Origin: Synaphobranchus kaupii
Taxonomy: Eukaryota > Chordata > Actinopteri > Anguilliformes > Synaphobranchidae
Direction of reading: 5' to 3'
DNA: 64,000 nucleotides
Assembly (NCBI GenBank): GCA_029718625.1
Contig: CM056389.1
Span: 17,884,601 to 17,948,600, forward strand
This document shows, piece by piece, positions 1-11,063 of this stretch. The notes below the pieces were generated by a model, which saw only the letters and a program-made list of their open reading frames with translations, was not told the DNA's origin and searched no databases. Both the position numbers and the translations under genes were made by a program. The first letter of the stretch is position 1. The number at the start of each line of letters is the position of its first letter.

Positions 1-2
1 AT

Positions 3-1346
3 ACAACCAGGCCCCCACTCATGATTCCAGTGGTCAAGACGTCCCCACACAGACCCCCCCGAACAGTGACCTGGACGCCTAGCCCACCCAGATCGGATCC
101 CTACCGTGCCTGGGACACAGCACCCCCAGCACTGAGGCACCGGCCAACACACCCCTCTGCTAACCATACCACACACAGCCCTCCACAGAGACCCAGCACC
201 CTACCTACCGGGGACACCGCACTGCCACAAGTGAGAGTCTCACCTAGACACTATGCGGCGGCTAACAACCATCCAGCGCCACCACAAGTGCAACGCCTGA
301 CACCTTCACCCATGACCCAATCAACCCGATGGGCCATTCCTCACACAGACCCCCAGGGACCCCAGGAACCCCCACCACCATCGCCATGGCTACTGAACTA
401 CCATCAATCCACACCACACCCCCACAACTCAGAAGCAGCAACCATGAAGAACACGGTGTATAAGGCAGCACGGACCATAACCCCATTTGACCCGCAACAA
501 GGACACGGTGACATCGAGGCTTATTTGATGGAAGTACGCCAGCAGGTTAATTACCTGGGACTTCTGAACGAGGACAGCAAGATAACCCTCATAACCCAGT
601 CTCTGGCAAAAGGCCCCAAGGACTGGGCCTTCCATTACATCAGCGAACACCACCCCACATTTGACCAGTTTTGCCACGAACTATGCCGAAAATACCAAGC
701 CCCCACCAGCGCTTTTGCAAAAATTCAAGCGCTCATGGAAAAAAAACAAGGCCGACAAGAAAGCCCAAGAGATTTCTTTGATGGACTCAACCAGGCTTAC
801 ACAAGAAATCTGCCCCCACAGGAATACAACCCCAACCTTCTCAGAGAAGCCTTCCTGGACAACCTACACGACGACATTAAAGGCCTTGTTATGGCAATGG
901 CTACAAAAACAACATCCATGCCAGAGATAGTGAGCCACGCCCAACAGATATGGCTCGGCATGGGCAAAAAGAAGCAAGAACAGCGAAAGACGACGGAAGT
1001 CCTGGCAATTAATTCCGCACAACAGGGATTAAATCTAGAAGGAACATCACCCCACCGCCCCATGCCAACTCACCCACCACACAACCCTAGATCTCCCCAG
1101 CACCCTAAGAGAGACCGCTTCCACCACCCTAACCAAGGGAGAGGGCCGCCACGGTCACCACGGCCGCCACGGTCACCACGGCCGCCACGGTCACCACGGC
1201 CGCCACGGTCGCCACGCCGCGACCAGTGGGACACCATATCCGACCAGCTGAGGCGGATATTGGACATCATGTCCTCACAAGAAGACACAAGAAACTCCCA
1301 AACACTCGACTCGGCCCCTCACCACAGACAACCTCCCCCCCACTGA
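3..1346 (+). pseudogene. gag-like polyprotein, 5' end open at window edge
   Basis: The frame is open from the window edge to a TGA at 1344-1346; the first in-frame ATG is at 21. The first ~145 residues are proline/threonine-rich and low-complexity. Residues ~150-330 form a helical capsid-like domain with a 'FDPQQGHGDIEAYL' start, a 'GPKDWAFHYI' block and a 'ESPRDFFDGLNQAYTR' block, as in retrotransposon/retroviral capsids. The C-terminal ~100 residues are basic, with four RPPRSP repeats. No Cys-His zinc knuckle is visible, so nucleic-acid binding would have to rely on the Arg/Pro tail. Listed as a pseudogene because the element is incomplete, although this frame is intact over 440 residues. 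The gag assignment rests on domain appearance and its place upstream of protease. Confidence 0.75.
1144..1215 (+). repeat. Four tandem 18-bp units inside gag
   Basis: The unit ggccgccacggtcaccac occurs four times back to back; the last copy has one change (tcg for tca). It encodes the repeating Arg-Pro-Pro-Arg-Ser-Pro series. Eighteen bases keep the frame, so copy number can change without breaking the ORF. Confidence 0.9.
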
Positions 1347-2090
1347 CGTGTTTCGGCCTCTACGACCACAACGGCACAGAACACCGACGACACAACTGAG
1401 GACATTGTAATCCCCCTTAAGCCGTCGAACCCAACGATCAGAATTTGCCCATTAACTCGTAGAGGCCCCGCACACAGACCTTACGCTATGCTGCAGCTCG
1501 ACCAAACCTTTAAGGTAGAGGCTTTGCTGGACACTGGCGCTGAAATTTCCCTCATGACTCACACGCTCTTTGAAGCCATGCAGAGGACCAGGGAACGCAC
1601 AGGGCACACCCTACAGCTCAAGGAAAGCGAACTGAACTTCAGGGCGTATGGCAGCAACCAGCCACAAAAGCTCAAAGGAGTGATTGAACTACCCCTAACC
1701 TTTGAAGGACTGTCCATAACCCACCCCCTTTACGTGGCATCACATGACCAACCTATACTCTTGATAGGGATGGATCTACTCAGCCGCCTAAAGCCCATTA
1801 TGGATTGCGACAAGGACATTCTCTGGGGCCACAAACCAGAAGCGGACCACTACGTTCATGGGCCCACAAAAGCCATTTGTGCATGCACACTAGGCTGGGT
1901 ATTCCCAGACAGCCATGAAGCTGGCAGCAACCCCGATGCCCTGATCATCAAGTCCCCTATGCCTCCCGATGATAGGAATTACCCCACCCTACAGGAGGCA
2001 CAATACGTTTTTGGGCCGGAGACCGTGGCCCCAATCTCCACAGACATGCTGGTTGCTCAAAGACCCCAACCCCAGAGCCTCAAGCAATGA
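1347..2090 (+). pseudogene. Retroviral-type aspartic protease domain, in frame with gag after one TGA
   Basis: The stretch from 1347 is in the same frame as gag and stays open through the ATG at 1488 to a TGA at 2088-2090, so only the single TGA at 1344-1346 separates gag from protease. Protease hallmarks are the active-site block LLDTGAEISLM (about 15 residues after the 1488 ATG) and the later LLIGMDLLSRL block. In life it would cleave the Gag/Gag-Pol precursor. The protein runs on past the protease and stops where the reverse transcriptase should begin. Function was probably lost with the rest of pol. A protease made by read-through of TGA is an inference from the shared frame. Confidence 0.8.
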
Positions 2091-2097
2091 CCCCCCA

Positions 2098-2592
2098 TCA
2101 CTCCAAACTGGATGGCCCGGACAAGCAGGCAATGATCGGGCCGACACCTTGGCAAAAGAGGGAGTATCTACGGGTCAACCATGGGAGTTCTCGCAGCCTA
2201 CAGACAACTCCTCCGTGACAATCGGCACCTCCGAACTCAGGAACACACAGCGGGAAGCCGACACCCCGCCGTTCCCGCAACCCCCAGCTCAGGTGGACGT
2301 TGTGACCCGCAGCAGCGCCAAGGCGCCAGACCCTCACAATCCACCAAACTCCAACAGGATTACCCTGATCACACCAGAGGCCCATAATGACCTGGTGCAA
2401 GCACAAGAGAAGGACCAGGCCTTAACACACCTTATAAGAATTCCCCAGGACACTACCTCGGTGACTGACAGCGGTGACCTCATAGATGACGCATACTTCC
2501 AGGCGCTCTGGAAACAGAAGGAATGGCTGTCCCTTCGAGACGGCCTACTAACCCCGCCAATGGAGAATCACCAGGATGCAACACGCCCATGA
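2098..2592 (+). pseudogene. RNase H C-terminus and pol linker; reverse transcriptase deleted
   Basis: Only the last part of an RNase H domain remains: AGNDRADTLAKEGVSTG (about 2122-2175), the conserved Asp-containing end of retroviral RNase H. It follows almost directly after the protease frame, so all of reverse transcriptase and most of RNase H are absent at about 2085-2110. Downstream residues to 2592 form the usual poorly conserved linker before integrase. The frame ends at a TGA at 2590-2592 where the integrase frame has already started (+1 shift), so at least one indel lies near 2575. Confidence 0.7.
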
Positions 2593-3229
2593 CGAGCCCT
2601 GCGGGGGACACCGAGGGGAACAGTCCACCATCAGCATGTTACGCCAAGTGGCATACTGGCCCAAGATGTGGACCGATGTGAAGGACTATGTGAACAGCTG
2701 CCTCACCTGCTGCAAGTTCCAACCCGTGTTGCCACGACACAGAGCCCCACTCCAGTCAACCCCAACCACACAGCCATGGTCACACATTCAGATTGACTGG
2801 ATAGGCCCCATCACCCGATCCAGTAGGGGGAACCAATACGCTCTGACGGTAACAGACATGTTCACCAAATGGGTAGAGTGTCTCCCTGCACCACGGGACA
2901 CCGCAGAGTCCACAACCGTCCTCCTCATGAATCACGTCTTCACTCGTTGGGGTCTGCCACAGAGTGTGAATTTGGATCGTGGTACGCATTTCACATCCAC
3001 CATCGTGGAACAAGTCTGGAAGACGTTGGGAGTAAAAAGACAATTGCACGTAGCATACCGCCCCCAATCATCTGGGCAGGTAGAACGAGCCAACCAGACC
3101 GTCATCAACATGCAAAAAAAACAAACAAAAAAAAAAACATATTTTTTATCTCAGCGCGAACCAGAGAGACTGGGACATCAAGTTGCCACTTATCCTTATG
3201 GCCATAAGAGCGACTCCCCCAAGAGTTAA
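2576..3229 (+). pseudogene. Integrase, disrupted C-terminus
   Basis: The N-terminal HHCC zinc-binding module is readable: His and His in HDEPCGGH, then Cys-Leu-Thr-Cys about 30 residues on. The catalytic core has all three acidic residues: Asp in IQIDWIG, Asp in NLDRGTHF and Glu in SGQVERANQ, with 35 residues between the second Asp and the Glu (D,D-35-E). About 15 residues after the Glu the frame runs into an A-rich stretch (about 3112-3140). The expected sequence ([11 protein letters not shown] and LMAIRATP) then continues at about 3170-3230 in another frame, ending in a stop at about 3257. The catalytic core is therefore preserved, but the C-terminal domain is broken by insertion and frameshift. 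Confidence 0.88.
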
Positions 3230-3458
3230 TTTCCAGCCATACTAACAGAACCCCACCACTGGCTCAGATAGGAACACCCACACCTAATTATACGCGCACC
3301 TGCTCATGCACCATCACCAGCAAAACAACATCCACTATGAGAGAGAGATGGGAGGAGTGCACTCTGCGCCTCGAAGGCACCCCTGAACCCGGAGTCCCCC
3401 AGATATCTGCCATGTTGCATGACCTCGCGAATCAGCTCGCCGCTAATTCGTGAGGCCA
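3230..3458 (+). other. Degenerate 3' internal region of the retroelement
   Basis: After the integrase remnant I see one small open frame, ATG 3337 to TGA 3453 (38 residues, starting MRERWEECTLRLEG and ending LANQLAANS), just before the polypurine tract. Its position fits the end of the last gene of the element, but it is too short to identify. No envelope signal peptide, cleavage site or transmembrane segment is visible, so env is absent or deleted. Confidence 0.4.
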
Positions 3459-3469
3459 TAAAGAGGGAG
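3459..3469 (+). promoter_or_regulatory. Putative polypurine tract
   Basis: The sequence taaagagggag sits directly before TGTAGGACAATT. A purine run ending in GGGAG immediately 5' of a TG dinucleotide is the normal plus-strand primer arrangement at the start of a 3' LTR. It lies at the expected place, about 200 bp after the integrase remnant. Confidence 0.6.
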
Positions 3470-4760
3470 TGTAGGACAATTATCATTCTGTTTGTCTCCC
3501 CCCAGTTCTCTTCCTGAGTAGGGAACTCTTTGTATATACAGAAAACCCTAAAAATGCCTCTGTGTCTGTGTAACATACCAGCGCTATCTTTCACTTCCCT
3601 TCTGGAGCTCCAGGCCCCGGGGATCAAAGCATTAGGTAACAATAGGAAGGGGGTTAAAACCCACCCGGCATAAGCCCAGAAGATTGCGCATCGCAGATCA
3701 CGGGCGAGGTGTGAACCCCGCTATCAATATAGCCTCTGATCGCGCCAGCACGGCGCCTAAAGAATCAATCACTGCCCTTATATTTTGCGTAGGACACTAC
3801 TGACGCCTAGCGTGCGTTCCCAGTATCTCTAGGAGAATCCATTCATACTCACGAATGGAGAAAAGTAGCCTCTCAGTAAATTTAATCAAAAATGCAGTTT
3901 CTGACGCCTAACGGAGCCAAATAAATAAATAAAGCCATGTCCAAGTCCTTATCGTATAGCACCGCGTCTCCGAGGTTGCCAGCCCACGCCGCTAATGAAT
4001 TATCAACCATCTCCCCCTAAACAAAGCCGGAAGTTATCGTGTTTGGTATGGTTAGCTTCATAAGTTTATAACAGAAATCAAGAGACCAACTATATCCGTG
4101 TATTTCGGTAGAGTTGAGAGTTATCTAACTTAATCACATTCCTGTACTAATTTCTTAAAATTAGTGTGACCCGCCCGAGACGGGCACTGTGACAGGGATG
4201 CGAAGGCGGGTACTCCCAACAACCAATAGCAGCGTAGACCCTCCCCTAGCCAGTCAGGTATGTTAGGGGGGCGACCTCAGGGACTCGCTCTCTTTTTTTT
4301 CCATCTACGATTTCACCTGGACTCCTGCGTCTTTTGGTTAATTCCCGCGACCCACGCCTCCAACAGAAAGACTGAGCATCCGAGTTTTCCGTTTGGTTCA
4401 GAAACTGCCTTATCCCGCGTTGGGCATCCACTGGGCCTGGGAGATCCTTCTTTTCCTCTTTATCTTTTCCTGGTTCGCGCTCGACTAGTAAGTAACCCCA
4501 CCTTCCTCTCAATTACTCGCTACTAGTCGAGTCGTAGGCTACCACTGCTTTTCCTAATATACCGTTACTACATTGTGTGTACCGCATCCCTTTGTTTAGT
4601 GTATGTGTTGTTTTAACGGCGATATACTGTAAAATCAATATCGCTATATTCCCGTGTCTGTATTTTGTATATTGTGTTGAATGCTAGTAGTGTAACCCTG
4701 TTAGAGTCCCGGCGGATTCCCGCATTCCCGTATTAAAATTAATTAACTAAATTAAATGTT
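3470..4760 (+). repeat. Putative 3' LTR, right end not resolved
   Basis: The left end is placed at TGTAGGAC after the polypurine tract. The stretch holds TATA-like sequence (tgtatata, about 3531), AATAAA-type signals near 3922-3936 and a CT-rich run near 4290. No second LTR copy is in the window, so the right boundary cannot be read; it could end anywhere between about 3950 and 5070. A TGTGACCCGCCC start at about 4165 was considered as an alternative left end but has no polypurine tract before it. Confidence 0.35.
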
Positions 4761-6485
4761 TGGACCTGTTTCCTCTCTCACGCTGACGGAGTGATCCACT
4801 AACAAAGTCACATCGAGACATTTGAATGTAATAAGTGCCGAGGGGGAATTCCCTCACGGCATATCACGTGCTTAAGGTTGATAAAGGGTGACCTACAGTG
4901 ACTTGGGTTCAGTATTCAGAGTGCTGAGCTGTTAACAGGGCAACTGAAGGGATCCCTGAACAATAGTCCATAACTATTGTGTGGTAATTTAGAATAAAGT
5001 AGTTAATTAAATTAATTATAATTTAAGGAATAAACTCACTCTGAATTACCTACCATCAATCTGACAACCCGCATTTATCTGTTACTAGCTTGCAGCTGCA
5101 TGTCCTATAAATGTACCTACTAGAGGCTTTGTGAGACAAGCTGGTCCCCTCAGAAAGAGTATACCATCAGCTATCAACAGTGGGAATTTAAATAAATATA
5201 CTCCAAAAAAGTGTCAAATCTGTCTACAGTGACCTCCTTGGATGTCAAATCTGACCACCTTCCCCTTCTCTGCAGCCACTTTTGTTTTCCCAGAATGTGC
5301 ACGCCCTTCAAAATATCTGAACATAGTTAGCGTACATAAAAAGCCAGCCATGAGGAAAAGACAGACTGACAGAGACATTGAGTGTTGATGGGTAATTAGA
5401 AAAGGATTTATATAGGAGCTGCATTATGTGGCAAAAGCTGAAGGAAGAGAAGAAATGCCAAGGTGTCACCTTTTCTGCTTGACAGGTAAGCTTGCGTCAT
5501 TTATTTATTCTTGGCTAGGTGGCTAGCTGGCTTATAACCTAGAGGCAGTATCAACATCTAACAATGCCACTGATCATCTAAAACGTTCTGTACTCTTTAT
5601 ACACTATGGCAGTAGTTCAATCCCAACTGAATGAATCATCTGTAGTTAAATTGGTGAGGTTATATGGTGCAAACATTTTTCACAATTACTGAAAGGTTTT
5701 GATATATCAAATAAGCTCGCTATATACTATTGACAATATTAAGTCTAATGGCAACACATAGGTGAGCGGGAATGTGTATCTCTCAACATCAAATAATGTG
5801 CAACCTACGAATTAAGCTAGATGCACAGTATGTTAGTCAATTTGTTACTTCTGGACATTAAAACAACTAATTTCTTGCCACTGTGAGCCTAGAAATGTAT
5901 CAATACCACATTTTAAATGTAGACGACCCACAGATTTTAGTTCAAAACACAGCCCTCAGGTAAACAATACACGAGTCAACAAGTTCTGCTTCCCATGCCT
6001 TTAATGAATCCATTAAACTTGCGGCTCAACCAAGAGGTCAAGAGAGCTTCTTTTTGCATCCAAAAGCACTTTTCTATTGATTTATTTGTACATATCTGAA
6101 CAAATAAACTACATTTTCTATTTGGAAAAAAAGCGCAATCGCTTGATTCTGCTGCCAGTTAAAGGGTTATGGACAAACGGTCTAAGGATCCCTAGCCTTG
6201 GTGACATTTCTGACAAATTTGCAGAACCCCAAAAAAATAGTTTTTTCGAGAGCAAATATATAAGGGGAAAGAGCTGAAAGAACCAAGGCTGTTGTACTAC
6301 AGCACAAAAAGCAGAAACAGTGCCCCTGATAGTGGGCGTTACATAATGGCAAAGAGTGTAACGCTCAGTGAAATATAATGTGAGCGAATACGGACTAAAA
6401 AAATAATGGCCGACTAAGAAATTACTACTGTCACTTTCGGTGGAATTATACAGCAAAAATTCCAGTGTAAATGTAACACTGCTGA
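4761..6485. other. AT-rich sequence without recognised features
   Basis: No convincing ORF, exon or repeat family was recognised. Part of 4761-5070 may still belong to the LTR or to flanking repeat, since it holds AATAAA signals at about 4993 and 5030. Confidence 0.5.
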
Positions 6486-6559
6486 TGTACATTTAATACG
6501 CTAGGGTGTTTATATGAGACCACAGTCTCATGTAAACACTCTAGGGTGTTAAATGTACA
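6486..6559. repeat. 74-bp near-perfect hairpin
   Basis: The left arm runs from tgtacatttaa through ctagggtgttta to atgagac, and the right arm is its inverse complement from gtctcatgtaaacac to ttaaatgtaca, with a central loop of only a few bases and a handful of mismatches. This is a palindromic MITE-like unit or a structured-RNA hairpin. Confidence 0.75.
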
Positions 6560-9500
6560 CCGCCAGGGACTGCAACTAGGCCATAGCATAGCAATGCTCA
6601 CATGCATGTACGCACACATGCATAACACACATGCAAATGGTTAGTCAATAAGGACAAATAGGCAGAGGTGCACAGACACCAGGTGGTTGACACAGGATGT
6701 GCACCTATAATACCAACAGCTCTTGTGGAAAAATTACAGTTGCCTTTACGTTTGGCATAAAAAACGCTGGCAGGTACGCAGCTGACAGGAAGTCCATTAT
6801 GACACAGACATGAGCTGCTTTTTGAAGCTTATTCTCACCATTTTATTCATATTGCCCTAGCAGGAAGTCAAAGCACAGGCAAGAACACAGCAAGAGCGCC
6901 AACCTAACTGTAGCCTCAACTCCACAAAGTACCAAACGCCTTGAAAAAAATCGCCTCCAAAAATCAATAGATATAATCAGCATGTCACATAAAGCAGCGA
7001 CCTTTAGATTTTTACACACAGAATCAGGATGAGTAGTGGAGGCTGTTACTTACTTACTTACTGTCATTGACTTCCAAGCACTTAATAACAGCAATATTAT
7101 TTTCTACATGACAACATTACTGATGGGTAAGCTTACTGCTTGGCCTTTATTGTCTGTGCGTGTGATTTATGTCAAAATGAAGGGACTTATGGAGCTTAAA
7201 ATCTTACTTTAAGCTTTAGGGCTGTTTCAGGCAGCTGCGAGATCGTCAACAGGTATTGCTGAGTCAATAAGTCACTCAAGCTGAAATGTCCGGACAAAAG
7301 GGAAATTTACAGTAAGCCTTACAAGAGGGACAGATCATTGTATTTTCTCAAACTGGCTGGTGGTGTTTAGCTTTTAACTCATATTTAAGGGCAGTGAATT
7401 TTTGTGCAGATTTTTAAGCAACACATTTAAACAAATGTTAGCTTTCTAACACTAAATTACACATGTAGACACAAAGCCTGTATTTGCATTAATCAAACGG
7501 CTTGTTAAATATGTTAATGTCCCGGTCAGTCTTTCTTGTGATTCTTGCAATAAACCACTGCATTCAAAATGGATAATTAATGTAGAGATTAGATTAATAT
7601 GCAAAGAATCAAAAGGAGTTTCTCACTTGACTGATATGTCCACTGAACAGGAACACTTTTTGCACTTTTTGCCTTCGGAGAATTACCGAAAATAGTATAT
7701 TTATGGGTACATGCTGCATGTTAGACTGTAGATTAAATACATACAAGATAAGATACACAACGTAACAGCTAACAAATAAGCTAATTCAGATATAAAAATT
7801 TTCCCTTCTTCTCTTTAGCAAAATATATTCTTATTTAAACCACATCAATCGAGAGGTATTTTGGATTGTTCATGACATAAAAAGAAAATATCTTATTCAC
7901 GAAGAAACAAACAGCAGTCGAACTGGCTACGGTAGATCTAAAGAGGGACAAAAAACATTTGGCTTGGCGTTACAGCGGCTGTACATTATGTTTTAAATGC
8001 ATTTTAGGTTTAATTCAGTATTCCATCTTCAGGGAAGTACAGTATGTTATGCCTCATGGTTTCACTCAAAATGAAATATTCTATGTCTGACAGCAAATAT
8101 TGTATTATTAATTTTATTTTGCCATGTTTGAAATTTTCTAATAGGTTCCATGTATACAGGTACAGGTACAATGGTGCCCGGTAATCTCTTTTACATTGAA
8201 CCTTTTTTAAAGGGCACATGAGGCTCTTGCAGCAGTTTACCTTGAATTTTAAATAGTACATTTAACCTCAATTTTAAATTTATTTGACATTTTCTCGATA
8301 TGTATTTGAAAATGAAGGCGTGGGACTGTTAGGTTGGATTGATTTATAAATTCAATAGTTATTTAACAGGTCCGTTCAGAGATGTGCATAAGGGAAATTA
8401 ATTAAAGTGTAATTGTCAAGCAATAGAAATTAATTTAAGAACTTGCTTTCACTCTGTTAATATGTGGAAAAAATCAACTTCATTATATTGTAATTTTATA
8501 CTGGGGGCAAAATGGCACAGCAGAAAACAGGAGTGAGAAAATCCAATTTATGTTTATGATCAATGCAAAGGTCACATATGCTGACATTAATGTCCTAAAG
8601 AGCTCAAATCTTTTTTCTCTATCACATTTGAAATGATCCAACCACTCCAGAGGCCATGGTGCCATTTAATTGAACATGTGGGTGTCCAAGAGGGCACTTC
8701 AACTTGATGGCAATAATGATATGGATTCAGATTTTGTGCTTCTGAACAAAATATTAAATGGATGTAATTGCTCTTGTATGGACGAGGCTCTACTAGAAAA
8801 CATCTCTTTGTACTGCCTTTATTTAGCCAAAAATTGTGGTCTATTATATTTTGTGTTGAAGAAATGTGAGATCAAGGAGTTTCAGTCAAGCGGTACAGCT
8901 TTCATCTGCTTGTTAGTGAATATTAAGGTGCAGAGGGCACGCATTCGGGGTGGTGGGAGGGGGAAGGGGGGGGTATGGGTGCCCTCGACGTGCCCCTTTG
9001 ATTTGATTACAAAAATATATATATTTGTATTATCATCGTTGCTGTCATTAATCTCCATTCATTCATTCTGGTAAAATATATTCTGTACAATAACTGGGTG
9101 TTATAAAACAGGTTGCTATACCTTTTTTTGCCCCCACTTTGAACAACTGCCCCGCAAAAGGTCTCTGCACGGCCCTAAAGTGCACCTGCAGAGTCCGTGC
9201 ACCTGCACAGCATCTGACTGGAGCTGACGTTAGAACTTCATCTTTCACAGGTTGTCTTTCTGCACGGTTTTTGCTCAAGCTAACCGAAGGGGAAAAGCAT
9301 TCTGCTGAGTTTTGCATTTGTTCGGGCCACACATCGGGCCCGCACTCGAGAGCTCAAATCCAGAACCCGAAACGTTAAAGGCAAAATGAACCTCAGCCAT
9401 TTCACAAGTCGTTCCCAGATGAAGCACTATTTTCTTGCTCTACAAGTGAAACCCAATGTTTCTACTTCAATGCCGGCACTGTTTTTTTTTAAACGTATAC

Positions 9501-10194
9501 TGATCTTCAGTTAACACAAAATGTTAGGCCTCTTGGGCTTACTTTCTTGTTACAATTAACGCTGGATAATTTCAAGTATACCGTAAATAGACTTTTCTAA
9601 CATTTCTTCAATTTTGAAATTAAATTAACAGATGTGTCCAGTAAATACACAGTATGATGTTCAAAGCTAAATCAACTCAGAGTACATTTCTACATTATAC
9701 AGAGTTAATTTGATCCCACATATAGACTCAGCCGTAGTGAAATTCACACTGCAAATATTACTGTGTCTGTAAATAGGCTACATCCACCTAGTGTTCAGTT
9801 CATATGTTATCATCTTTATGGTAGCAATCGGAAGGAGATTTTAGCAGATACATTTTCATAGTCTGCCATTTTCACCCATTAAAAAACAGACCCAATATTT
9901 CACCCAATATAACATAATTTAAAAAACACAGTCATGCAAAAAATGAGGCCATGCATTCCAACCAGGGTTCCAACCATAGATTGCTGTTTATCAATACACT
10001 GTGTGAGCCTTCATGCAGATCATGCATATCTGACGGCAGTAACAACGTCTTCCTGCTGCTTCTTGCATGCCATTCTATTATGTAGCTGTGGGGGGGGGGG
10101 GGGGGGATTGGTTGTAGCTTGACTACATTTAAAGTTATCTTTTAAGTTGCAGTAAAAAAAAGAAAAAAAACTAATTGCCAATCATGTCATGTCC
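6560..10194. other. AT-rich sequence without recognised genes
   Basis: Only scattered short ORFs without family signal are seen (for example 8670-9074 on +). A G-rich patch lies at 8946-8976 and a run of 18 G at 10089-10106. This stretch is downstream of the minus-strand receptor gene and probably contains its 3' UTR end, but I could not place a polyadenylation site. Confidence 0.5.
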
Positions 10195-10385
10195 TTTACA
10201 GCTTAATCTAGTCCTACCCCCCAATTCCCATAGCGATCCATTCAAATACAGAGAGGTTATAGTACTGCTTCTAAGAGTACCTGGAAATAAGATATCAGGA
10301 GTCTTTCGATATCCTTTTATACAGAATCATGATGGCATCACCTGTTTACCTGTGGAATACCTGTTTGACCTGTTTTTTTTCACAG
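10195..10385 (+). mobile_element. Internal fragment of the DNA element also present at 23311-24026
   Basis: Shared blocks with 23622-23775 include 'agaggttatagta', 'taagagtacctg', 'aataagatatca', 'gatatccttttata', 'gatggcatcacctgtttacc' (atagcatcacatgtttacc in the other copy) and 'ctgtggaat'. No terminal repeats remain here. Confidence 0.7.
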
Positions 10386-10625
10386 AATGAATGAATTCTC
10401 TAATTAAACTCCACACTGCTATTATTTTGAACACGCCCCTTTCAATGAATGAGTCAATTACTCAGAACAAGCAGCGTGCATGTCATGACAGTTGGGTCTG
10501 TTGTTTTTCTATTACACTACTACATCTACAAGTAAATTATTTGCCATGCAGAAATATCACTACTACTAATAACAGTGGTTCATCAGGTTACTGATGTTGT
10601 ACTGCTATTTTTTTGAACACCACTG

Positions 10626-10818
10626 TAGGTTAGGTTCATTGGAGACTCTAAATTGGCCATAAGTATGAACGTATCAGTGAATGGTGTGTGGGCCCTGTAA
10701 TAGATTGGCGACCTATCTAGGAGGTATTCCTGCCTCTCAACTAATTCATGCTGGGATAGTCTGCAGCCCTCCCGTGACCCCAACCAGGAATAAACGGTTG
10801 GGAAAATGGATGGATAAT
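10626..10818 (+). mobile_element. 3' part of the tRNA-type SINE family seen complete at 47473-47819
   Basis: The order ttaggttcattggagactc, taaattgg, gtgaatggtgtgtg, gattggcgacctat, catgctgggatag and then tggatgga matches the reverse complement of 47480-47650. The tRNA-like head is missing. The end runs into ATGGATGG. Confidence 0.8.
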
Positions 10819-10865
10819 TAGGATTATTATAATAATTACCATAATTCACTCCATAATAATGATTA

Positions 10866-10891
10866 CCATCATCATCATCATCATCATCATT
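10866..10891. repeat. (ATC)n microsatellite
   Basis: About eight uninterrupted atc/cat triplets. Confidence 0.95.
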
Positions 10892-11063
10892 GTATAAAAA
10901 TTAGTCCCACTGCAGAGTGAGAACTAGAGAGTTGTCAAGCTAGCAAACCAGAAAAGGACAAACTAAATTGAAAGCACAGAGGGGATTGTGGGTAGAGACG
11001 GCAGTGCAGCAGCGTGTATACCTTGAGGGCCGTGTTTGAGGGGGAGGCCTACATTGGCATGCG

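Larger units (their letters stand above)
1..3469 (+). mobile_element. Internal region of a decayed LTR retroelement, endogenous-retrovirus-like
   Basis: The order gag, protease, (reverse transcriptase missing), RNase H end, integrase, polypurine tract is directly readable on the + strand. The integrase carries the [12 protein letters not shown] block typical of gammaretrovirus-like (class I ERV) elements rather than the Ty3/Gypsy form, and gag and protease share one frame. The 5' LTR and primer binding site lie outside the window. The element is dead: RT and most of RNase H are deleted, there are frameshifts around 2580 and 3115-3165, and no convincing envelope gene follows. A Ty3/Gypsy origin is possible but less likely. 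The LTR-retroelement call is firm; the subfamily is inferred from one motif block. Confidence 0.85.

Noticed and set aside
3304..3642. 112-residue minus-strand ORF at the end of the retroelement
   Set aside because: Antisense to the element's 3' end and LTR, with no domain or splice context.
4165..4200. Alternative LTR start at TGTGACCCGCCC
   Set aside because: No polypurine tract precedes it, whereas TGTAGGAC at 3470 directly follows a purine run at the right distance from integrase.
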